This document shows positions 6,829-12,639 of a stretch of 21,454 nucleotides of DNA, piece after piece (within the stretch, counting starts at the first letter, position 1; the number at the start of each line of letters is the position of its first letter). The stretch is taken from NCBI RefSeq assembly GCF_946481155.1, contig NZ_CAMLMK010000049.1, positions 1 through 21,454 of the forward strand, given 5' to 3'. Made by a program: the position numbers and the translations under genes. The DNA is from an uncultured Flavobacterium sp. GTDB taxonomy: Bacteria > Bacteroidota > Bacteroidia > Flavobacteriales > Flavobacteriaceae. Below the pieces are notes generated by a model. It was given only the letters and a program-made list of their open reading frames with translations. It ran no database searches and was not told the DNA's origin.

Positions 6829-6892
6829 AGTTAGAAGTTAGAAAATTACAAACTCTGTTACTCTTGTCATTTCGACGACGGAGAAATCTCAT
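6817..6892 (+). repeat. Composite intergenic repeat between DUF1015 and yggS
   Basis: Two repeat-like segments lie side by side. TATGAGTTATGAAGTTAGAAGTTAGAAA (6817-6844, about four variants of a 7-9-bp unit) overlaps the DUF1015 stop codon. TTGTCATTTCGACGACGGAGAAATCTCAT follows at 6864-6892. From memory, both resemble high-copy intergenic sequences in flavobacterial genomes. The open frame running through here in phase with yggS is not a true N terminus. Confidence 0.6.
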
Positions 6893-6908
6893 ATTAAAAA
6901 AGCAACAC

Positions 6909-7559
6909 ATGTCAATCCAATCCAACCTCCAGCACATAAAAGCAACACTTCCGGCACACGTAACTTTGGTAGCCGTTTCCAAAACCAAACCTGTTAGTGA
7001 GTTAATGGAAGCCTATAAAGCCGGTCAGCGTATTTTCGGTGAAAACAAAATACAGGAAATGACCGGGAAATGGGAACAGATGCCAAAAGATATCGAATGG
7101 CATATGATTGGCCATGTTCAGACGAATAAAGTGAAATATATGGCGGAATATGTGAGCCTTATTCATGGCGTTGACAGTCTGAAATTATTAATGGAAATCA
7201 ACAAACAGGCCGAAAAACACAACCGTGTAATTGATTGTTTGTTACAGGTTTATATAGCCGAAGAAGAATCCAAATTCGGATTTGATGATACGGAACTGAA
7301 TGAACTGATTGCTTACGAAGACTTCAAAAACCTCAAGAATGTTAGGGTTATAGGCTTGATGGGGATGGCAACTTTCACCGAAAATCAGGAGCAAATCAAA
7401 AAAGAATTTACACATTTAAAATCTGTTTTCGATACGCTTTCACTTGAAAATCCGCAATTTACAGTACTTTCCATGGGAATGTCAGGCGACTATCAACTCG
7501 CAATTGAATGCGGAAGCACAATGGTTCGGATTGGAAGTAGTATCTTTGGAACTAGATAA
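6909..7559 (+). CDS. YggS/PROSC-family pyridoxal phosphate homeostasis protein
   Basis: This family binds pyridoxal 5'-phosphate and helps keep free PLP and amino-acid metabolism in balance; it has no known catalytic activity. The 216-aa protein is a single TIM-barrel (alanine racemase N-terminal) domain. The PLP lysine is K25 in VAVSKTKP. Further marks are the GENKIQE segment, WHMIGHVQTNKVKY, and MGMSGDYQLAIECGSTMVRI(G) near the C terminus, where the phosphate is bound. An upstream in-frame start at 6825 would add 28 residues with an Arg-rich run encoded by intergenic repeat, so I reject it in favour of the ATG at 6909. It follows DUF1015 by 80 bp and may share its transcript. Confidence 0.94.
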   Translation: MSIQSNLQHIKATLPAHVTLVAVSKTKPVSELMEAYKAGQRIFGENKIQEMTGKWEQMPKDIEWHMIGHVQTNKVKYMAEYVSLIHGVDSLKLLMEINKQAEKHNRVIDCLLQVYIAEEESKFGFDDTELNELIAYEDFKNLKNVRVIGLMGMATFTENQEQIKKEFTHLKSVFDTLSLENPQFTVLSMGMSGDYQLAIECGSTMVRIGSSIFGTR

Positions 7560-7620
7560 GAGACAAAAGAATATAGAGAATAGAAAAAGACGTTGTCTCA
7601 AAACGAACAATGAACACTGA
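7560..7620. repeat. Degenerate intergenic repeat with GAGACAA/TTGTCTC arms
   Basis: GAGACAA (7560-7566) and TTGTCTC (7593-7599) are perfect 7-bp inverted arms around a purine-rich loop (GAATATAGAGAATAG). The sequence then reads ACGAACAATGAACACTGATTAC. The AGAATATAGAGAATAG core resembles the purine arm of the element at 10770-10812, suggesting the same family. Confidence 0.5.
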
Positions 7621-7629
7621 TTACTTATT

Positions 7630-8991
7630 TTGTACGCAATATTAGACATAGAAACCACCGGAGGCCAGTATAATGAAGAAGGGATTACTGAAATCGCCAT
7701 CTACAGATTTGACGGTCACGAGATTGTGGATCAGTTTATTAGCTTAGTAAATCCTGAAATTCCTATTCAGCCTTTTGTGGTGAAACTTACGGGAATTAAC
7801 AACGCCATGCTGCGTTCGGCACCTAAGTTTTATGAAGTTGCAAAGCGAATTATTGAGATTACACAGGATTGCGTGATTGTCGCACATAATGCCTCTTTCG
7901 ATTACAGAATCTTACGTACAGAATTCCGCCGGTTGGGTTTTGAATTCAGCAAGCCTACATTATGCACAGTTGAACTTTCAAAAAAACTAATTCCGGACCA
8001 GCTCTCTTACAGCCTTGGAAAACTGGTACGAAGTTTAGGAATTCCTATCGCCGACAGACATCGCGCTACCGGAGATGCGATGGCGACGGTAAAACTTTTC
8101 AAAATGCTATTGGCGAAAGATCTTGAGAAAGAAATCGTTAAAAGCTATATTAAAACAGAAATCAAATCGGGAATCTCACCGAAACTCCTGGATATTGTTG
8201 AATCGCTGCCATCTAAAACCGGCATTTATTATGTGCACCGCGAAGATGGGTCGATTATTTATATAGGGAAAAGCAACAATATTAAAAAAAGGGTCAATCA
8301 GCATTTTACAGCTACAGCCCGAAAATCGAAAAAGCTTCAGAATGAAGTCTTTGCCGTTACTTTTGAAGAAACCGGCAGCGAATTGATTGCCCTTTTAAAG
8401 GAAAGCGAAGAAATCAAAGTCAACAAACCCATATACAATAGAGCACAGCGTAAAACCGTATTTTCATGGGCCTTATATCCCGAAAAAAATGCTGAAGGTT
8501 ACATTGCTTTGAAATTACAGAAAACTGACGGCCGCAGAAAAGAAATCACCTCTTTCGCCACTATTCAGGAAGGGAAATCGCTTTTGTTTAAAATCACAGA
8601 AGAAAACCAGTTTTGCCAGAAGATAAATGGTTTGTACGACACTAAAAGTACTTGCTTTCAATATGATCTAAAACAATGCCTCGGTGCATGCATCAATCAG
8701 GAATCTCCGGAAGAATACAATAAGCGGGTTTTGTTTTTTTTAGAAAATAACCAACTTCAGAACCAAAGCATGGTGATTGTGGACAAAGGCCGAAGCATCG
8801 ATGAACGCAGTGCCGTCCTGATCGAGAATGGTATTTACAAAGGCTATTGTTTCTTCGACTTAAATTACCAGATTAACAATATTGAGATTCTGAAGAACAT
8901 TATTATTCCGATGCAGAACAACCGCGATGTGCGAAACATTATCCAGCAGTATATCAACAAAAGGAAAGTAGTGAAAATCGTTAAGTTTTGA
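7630..8991 (+). CDS. DnaQ-like exonuclease / GIY-YIG (Cho-UvrC-like) fusion nuclease
   Basis: A 453-aa protein with two nuclease domains. Residues 1-165 are a DEDDh 3'-5' exonuclease like Pol III epsilon: D6 and E8 in LDIETT, D91 in HNASFDYR, H144 and D149 in HRATGDA. Residues 195-275 are a GIY-YIG domain as in UvrC and Cho: GIYYV, YIGKS, R221, E258 and N270. A C-terminal part has C329, C342, C350 and C354 with spacing x12-x7-x3, close to the UvrC iron-sulfur cysteine set. The UvrC RNase H-like and HhH domains are missing. It probably acts in DNA repair, nicking and perhaps trimming damaged strands. The start is TTG at 7630: an in-frame stop lies 9 bp upstream and no ATG or GTG precedes the exonuclease motif. 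Such DnaQ/UvrC-like fusions are known in Bacteroidetes and actinobacteria. Confidence 0.92.
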   Translation: MYAILDIETTGGQYNEEGITEIAIYRFDGHEIVDQFISLVNPEIPIQPFVVKLTGINNAMLRSAPKFYEVAKRIIEITQDCVIVAHNASFDYRILRTEFRRLGFEFSKPTLCTVELSKKLIPDQLSYSLGKLVRSLGIPIADRHRATGDAMATVKLFKMLLAKDLEKEIVKSYIKTEIKSGISPKLLDIVESLPSKTGIYYVHREDGSIIYIGKSNNIKKRVNQHFTATARKSKKLQNEVFAVTFEETGSELIALLKESEEIKVNKPIYNRAQRKTVFSWALYPEKNAEGYIALKLQKTDGRRKEITSFATIQEGKSLLFKITEENQFCQKINGLYDTKSTCFQYDLKQCLGACINQESPEEYNKRVLFFLENNQLQNQSMVIVDKGRSIDERSAVLIENGIYKGYCFFDLNYQINNIEILKNIIIPMQNNRDVRNIIQQYINKRKVVKIVKF

Positions 8992-8992
8992 G

Positions 8993-9000
8993 TAAATTTG
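8993..9000 (+). promoter_or_regulatory. Predicted -7 box of the ion channel gene
   Basis: TAAATTTG is a perfect TAnnTTTG match one base after the stop of the nuclease gene and 16 bp before the channel ATG. No clear -33 TTG was seen, so this is moderate evidence for an internal promoter driving channel-miaA. Confidence 0.45.
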
Positions 9001-9016
9001 AATAACGACTTTTCAG

Positions 9017-9847
9017 ATGAGAAAACTTAAGAGCAAATCCGACATTCTCCGACAGCGGCTTTACATTATCATTTACGGTGCAAATACGCCTGCCGGACGG
9101 TTTTTCGATTTAATGCTCCTTGGCGTAATACTTTTGAGCGTCTTGTTGGTAATGCTCGAATCGGTAGAAAAGCTTGATTCTGAATACCATGCATTCATTA
9201 TTGTTTCCGAATGGGTGATTACCATTTTCTTCACTTTGGAGTATATTCTGAGAATCATCAGCAACCGAAAACCGCTTACCTACATTTTCAGTTTTTATGG
9301 AATAGTAGATTTCATTTCAATCCTGCCGATGTATTTGTCTTTCTTTATCCCCGGTTCACGAATGCTTTCGGTTATTAGGGCTTTGCGTTTGCTACGTCTG
9401 TTCGAAATATTGAATCTTGGACATTTTACCGGCCAGCAATCCCAACTGAAACTTGCCTTAAAAGCCAGTCGTACTAAAATCATTGTCTTCGTATATTTTA
9501 TCCTAATCGTTTGTATCCTATTAGGGTCAATCATGTATGTAATAGAAGGTAAAGACAGTGGGTTTACCAGTATTCCTGTGAGTATTTATTGGTGCATCGT
9601 GACTTTGACAACAGTTGGTTATGGAGATATTGCTCCAGTTACAACACTTGGTCAGATAATAGCTTCCTGCGTTATGATTTTGGGATATGGTGTAATTGCA
9701 GTTCCTACGGGAATCGTTACGGCGCAATTTGCTTCTTCCAACAAAAAGAAAGACGAAACTTCAAAAAGAAATTGCCCTTTATGTCAAACGCCAATCATAA
9801 GTTCAGAGGCGCGTTTTTGCCATAAATGCGGTGAAAAATTAAACTAA
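9017..9847 (+). CDS. Voltage-gated-type potassium channel with C-terminal zinc ribbon
   Basis: A 276-aa six-transmembrane channel subunit of the inner membrane, expected to form a tetramer. Segments are roughly S1 30-48, S2 60-82, S3 92-111, S4 113-132, S5 154-175, pore helix 187-199 and S6 210-233. S4 carries arginines R115, R121, R124 and R127. The selectivity filter TTVGYGD (198-204) indicates K+ selectivity. After S6 and a Lys-rich linker comes a tail with C253-x2-C256 and C268-x2-C271, a zinc-ribbon pattern, in place of the RCK or cyclic-nucleotide domains often found there. The stop TAA overlaps the miaA ATG by one base (TAATG), so the two genes are likely translationally coupled. Confidence 0.93.
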   Translation: MRKLKSKSDILRQRLYIIIYGANTPAGRFFDLMLLGVILLSVLLVMLESVEKLDSEYHAFIIVSEWVITIFFTLEYILRIISNRKPLTYIFSFYGIVDFISILPMYLSFFIPGSRMLSVIRALRLLRLFEILNLGHFTGQQSQLKLALKASRTKIIVFVYFILIVCILLGSIMYVIEGKDSGFTSIPVSIYWCIVTLTTVGYGDIAPVTTLGQIIASCVMILGYGVIAVPTGIVTAQFASSNKKKDETSKRNCPLCQTPIISSEARFCHKCGEKLN

Positions 9848-10779
9848 TGACTAATTATCTTATTACTATAATTGGTCCGACGGCCATCGGGAAAACCGCT
9901 TTGAGCATTAAACTTGCGCAGCATTTTGGCTGCGATATTATTTCCTGTGACAGCAGGCAGTTTTTTAAAGAAATGAAGATTGGCACTGCCGTTCCGAATG
10001 AAGAGGAATTAACCGCTGCAACCCATCATTTTATTCAGGATAAATCGGTTTTTGAAACCTATTCTGTAGGTGATTTTGAAACGGAAGCGATTGCTAAACT
10101 CAACAATCTTTTCAGAGAAAACAATGTTCAGATAATGGTCGGTGGTTCGGGTTTGTATGTTGATGCCGTGCTGAAAGGCTTTGACGATTTTCCGGAAATT
10201 GAAACTTCGGTTCGGGAAGATATCCGACAAAACTACGAAGCGAAAGGCATTACCTATTTACAGGAAACTTTGCAAAAACAGGATCCTGATTTTTATTCTA
10301 AGATCACTTCCAAAAATCCGCAGACACTACAAAATCCGCAACGGATGATGCGTTTTGTGGAAGTTTGTCTTGGGAGCGGGAAACCCTATTCATCGTTTAT
10401 CGGACAGAAGAAAAACACGCGAAACTTCACTCCTATTGTTATTGGCCTGGAAGCTGACAGGGAAAAAATGTACGAGCGAATCAACCTTCGGGTGGATTTG
10501 ATGATGAAGGATGGATTATTGGAAGAAGCCAAAGCTTTATATCCGCATAAACAGTTAAATGCTTTGCAGACTGTGGGCTACCGTGAGCTTTTTGATTATT
10601 TCGACGGAAAAACAACTTTAGATTTCGCCATTGAAGAAATCAAGAAAAACACCAGACGATTTGCCAAGCGCCAGATTACGTGGTTCAAGCGTAACGAACA
10701 CGCAAAATGGTTTGATTACCAAACGCATATTTCGGAAATAACTAACTTTATAAAAAAGGAAATGGAAGAAAGAAAATAG
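9847..10779 (+). CDS. miaA: tRNA dimethylallyltransferase
   Basis: MiaA transfers the dimethylallyl group to N6 of A37 in tRNAs that read codons starting with U, improving decoding. The 310-aa protein has the P-loop GPTAIGKT (residues 10-17), the CDSRQFFKEMKIGTA segment that contacts substrate, GGSGLYVDAVLKG near residue 100, and the FAKRQITWFKRN tRNA-binding segment near the C terminus. Length is normal. Its ATG overlaps the channel stop codon, indicating coupling. The last residues (EERK) and stop codon lie at the edge of the purine-rich repeat that follows, so the exact C terminus may reflect repeat insertion; the catalytic part is unaffected. Confidence 0.97.
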   Translation: MTNYLITIIGPTAIGKTALSIKLAQHFGCDIISCDSRQFFKEMKIGTAVPNEEELTAATHHFIQDKSVFETYSVGDFETEAIAKLNNLFRENNVQIMVGGSGLYVDAVLKGFDDFPEIETSVREDIRQNYEAKGITYLQETLQKQDPDFYSKITSKNPQTLQNPQRMMRFVEVCLGSGKPYSSFIGQKKNTRNFTPIVIGLEADREKMYERINLRVDLMMKDGLLEEAKALYPHKQLNALQTVGYRELFDYFDGKTTLDFAIEEIKKNTRRFAKRQITWFKRNEHAKWFDYQTHISEITNFIKKEMEERK

Positions 10780-10896
10780 ATAAAAGAAAATAGAATCAAG
10801 AGTAAAGAAATGATGCTAAAGCTTTCTTGTCTATTCTCTATCTTCTATTCTCTCCTGTCGTTTGCCTTTCTGCTCCACTCATAACTCATAATTTAC
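10770..10896. repeat. Imperfect purine/pyrimidine hairpin repeat plus CTCATAA repeat
   Basis: A purine arm with two AGAAAATAGA units (about 10770-10812) is roughly complementary to a pyrimidine arm with TATTCTCTATCTTCTATTCT (about 10831-10851), centred on AAAGCTTTCTT. ACTCATAACTCATAATT follows at 10878-10894; its complement resembles the TTATGAGTTATGA repeat at 6817. The stretch is not coding, although a TTG-initiated frame runs through it into the thioesterase gene. Confidence 0.6.
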
Positions 10897-10901
10897 CATC
10901 T

Positions 10902-11633
10902 ATGCCTATATCACCCGACTTCACCTCCATCTATTCACACGACTGGGAAATTAATTTTACCCAATGCGCGCCCAACGGTTATTTAAAGTATGTGGATTTG
11001 TGCAATTTGCTGCAACTTACCGCCGCGGAGCATTCCATCTTGGGTGGCTTGAGTTTTAATGATATGCAGGAACACCATCAGGCTTGGGTGTTGAGCAGGA
11101 TTCGGATTGAGATTGATGCTTTGCCGAAATGGCAAGATAAAGTAACTGTGAAAACATGGATTGAAAGTCTGGAAGGGAACAAATCAATCCGTAATATCGA
11201 AATGTATCTTGACGGGAAGAAAATTGTGGGATCGACGACGTACTGGGCAGTTTTTAATACACAACTACGAAAATCAGAACCCTTGGCTTTGCCGCACGAA
11301 CATTTTGAAAAATATCCTGATCATAAGGCCACAGCTCAAAGCTTTACGCGGATCAATATTTTACAGGAAACGGAGAAAATTGCGGAACGAAATGTAGTCT
11401 TGTCCGATTTAGACATTGTGAATCACGTGAATAACACGAAATATTTAGAATGGTGTCTTGATGCTTTACATCCGAAAGCAGTTCTTAAACAGCACGTTAA
11501 AAGCCTGGAAATGAATTTCCTCCGCGAGCTGAACTGGAACGATGTTGTGGAGATCCATGCCGATGAGACGAAGCAGTTCTTTTCCGTGATGAAAGATGAG
11601 AAGGTTTGCTTTGCTTTGGTGTTGGACAAATAA
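10902..11633 (+). CDS. Acyl-ACP thioesterase (FatA/FatB-like, double hotdog)
   Basis: It hydrolyses acyl-acyl carrier protein to free fatty acids, affecting chain length or release in type II fatty acid synthesis. The 243-aa protein has two hotdog domains. The first begins YSHDWEINFTQCAPNG. The second holds the hallmark LSDLDIVNHVNNTKYLEW, in which D171, N174, H175 and N177-N178 are candidates for the conserved acidic, Asn and His residues. I chose the ATG at 10902: the longer TTG frame from 10827 would add 25 residues encoded by repeat sequence, and the family starts with the hotdog strand soon after. No clear promoter was seen. A long structured hairpin follows 83 bp after the stop. Confidence 0.92.
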   Translation: MPISPDFTSIYSHDWEINFTQCAPNGYLKYVDLCNLLQLTAAEHSILGGLSFNDMQEHHQAWVLSRIRIEIDALPKWQDKVTVKTWIESLEGNKSIRNIEMYLDGKKIVGSTTYWAVFNTQLRKSEPLALPHEHFEKYPDHKATAQSFTRINILQETEKIAERNVVLSDLDIVNHVNNTKYLEWCLDALHPKAVLKQHVKSLEMNFLRELNWNDVVEIHADETKQFFSVMKDEKVCFALVLDK

Positions 11634-11657
11634 AGCCCAATCTTTTTGTTTTTCTTA

Positions 11658-11684
11658 GCACGCAGATTACGCTGATTTTAGCAG
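11658..11684 (+). repeat. GCACGCAGATTACGCTGATTTTAGCAGA-type repeat fragment
   Basis: A copy of the ACGCAGATTACGCTGATTTAAGCAGA type of sequence that I recall as a frequent intergenic repeat in Flavobacterium. It is built from loose variants of a GCAGATTA/GCTGATTT unit. Only half of the usual inverted structure is present, so it is probably a decayed copy. Confidence 0.45.
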
Positions 11685-11715
11685 AACTACTATCTTTTAA
11701 TCGCTTTAACCCTAA

Positions 11716-11848
11716 CCCGGATTGCAGCGGAAGGCATTTTTGAAATAAAAAATTAGCAGTTCCTGAAGAAAAAAAGCGACCGGCGGAAGCTCTTTTTTGT
11801 TCTCTGGAACTACTTTTTTTATTCAAAAATCCTGTAGCGGAAAGCGGG
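11716..11848 (+). repeat. Long structured hairpin element with facing AGCGGAA motifs
   Basis: A nested inverted repeat. CCCG (11716-11719) pairs with CGGG (11845-11848). A symmetrical internal region has AGCGGAA on both sides (11726-11732 and 11836-11842). Then ATTTTTGAAATAAAAAA...AGTTCC (11736-11763) pairs with GGAACT...TTTTTATTCAAAAAT (11806-11830). Inside it AGAAAAAAAGC (11767-11777) pairs with GCTCTTTTTTGTTCT (11789-11803) around the loop GACCGGCGGAA. No credible protein is encoded. It may be a repeat, a non-coding RNA or a 3' structure of the thioesterase mRNA. The flanks resemble a common flavobacterial intergenic element that I recall. Confidence 0.65.
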
Positions 11849-11861
11849 AAAAGTTCCCAAT

Positions 11862-11892
11862 AAAAAAAGCCCTGGTTTCCCAGAGCTTCTTT
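11862..11892 (-). terminator. Intrinsic terminator of the two-component operon
   Basis: On the minus strand AGCTCTGG, loop GAAA and CCAGGGCT form a stem (one G-T pair), followed by T7. It lies 25-55 bp past the regulator stop codon. In the plus direction the same stem is followed by only a short mixed T run (TTCTTT), so it may act weakly for the thioesterase side too. Confidence 0.85.
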
Positions 11893-11916
11893 ACAACAAT
11901 ATAATTAATTCTTAAT

Positions 11917-12633
11917 CTATTCTGCAGCTTTGTTTTTCACCACCAAACGGAAACCTTCCCCGTGGATGTTTAAGATCTCAACATCTTCGTCCGGTTTCAG
12001 GTACTTACGCAATTTGGCGATATAAACATCCATACTTCTGGAAGTGAAATAGTTATCATCTCTCCAGATTTTTGTCAGTGCCAACTCACGCGGCATAAGG
12101 TCGTTTTCGTGCAAGGCAAGCATTTTAAGCAATTCGTTTTCCTTTGGTGACAATTTGATTGGCTCATCTCCAGGGTAAGTAAGGAAACGCAGTTTTGAAT
12201 TCAAATGGAATTTACCGATTTCGAATTCGAATTTGGTGTTATCGGTTTTCGTTTCGGAAGCTTTACGCATGATGATAGCTTTGATTTTCATCAGCAATAC
12301 TTCTGAATCGAACGGTTTGTTCAAATAATCATCGGCACCAACTTTATATCCTTTCAGCACATCCTCTTTCATGGATTTTGCGGTTAGGAAAATAATAGGC
12401 ACATCTTTGTTCTTTTCGCGGATTTCTCTTGCTAAGGTATAGCCGTCTTTGTAAGGCATCATGACATCAAGAATACACAAATCGTAATTGTCTTTCTTGA
12501 ATTTTTCAAATCCTTCCATTCCGTTTTTAGCCAGAGTTACATCAAAATCATTTATAATTAAATAATCTTTTAAAACAGCTCCGAAATTTGGATCATCTTC
12601 TACTAATAGAATCTTTTTGTTAGTTGTGTCCAT
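11917..12633 (-). CDS. OmpR-family response regulator (RprY-like)
   Basis: The DNA-binding partner of the sensor kinase encoded just upstream. The receiver domain (residues 1-120) has the acidic pocket E12, D13 and D14, the phosphorylation site D56 in CILDVMMP, T84 in LTAKS and K106 in NKPFD. The C-terminal winged helix (about 135-235) shows KLSPKENELLKMLALHEN and SRSMDVYIAKLRKYLKPD, typical of the OmpR/PhoB type. The arrangement and sequence fit the RprX/RprY systems of Bacteroidetes; the regulated genes are unknown here. It starts 6 bp after the kinase stop, so the two are co-transcribed. Length 238 aa is normal, and a strong terminator follows. Confidence 0.93.
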   Translation of the reverse strand: MDTTNKKILLVEDDPNFGAVLKDYLIINDFDVTLAKNGMEGFEKFKKDNYDLCILDVMMPYKDGYTLAREIREKNKDVPIIFLTAKSMKEDVLKGYKVGADDYLNKPFDSEVLLMKIKAIIMRKASETKTDNTKFEFEIGKFHLNSKLRFLTYPGDEPIKLSPKENELLKMLALHENDLMPRELALTKIWRDDNYFTSRSMDVYIAKLRKYLKPDEDVEILNIHGEGFRLVVKNKAAE

Positions 12634-12639
12634 ATATTT

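Noticed and set aside
6825..6908. Longer N terminus for the YggS-family protein
   Set aside because: The extra 28 residues include an Arg run encoded by intergenic repeat, and the family begins near the ATG at 6909.
7541..7548. TATCTTTG as a promoter for the nuclease gene
   Set aside because: It is a perfect box but lies inside the yggS coding region with no -33 element in view. It is possible but not supported enough to list as a feature.
10827..10901. Longer, signal-peptide-like N terminus for the thioesterase
   Set aside because: The hydrophobic stretch comes from the pyrimidine arm of the repeat and uses a TTG start. The enzyme family works in the cytoplasm.
11497..11826. Minus-strand open frame of 109 codons after the thioesterase
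   Set aside because: It runs through the hairpin element and antisense to the thioesterase gene, is rich in Ser and Arg, and resembles no family. It is a by-product of the repeat.
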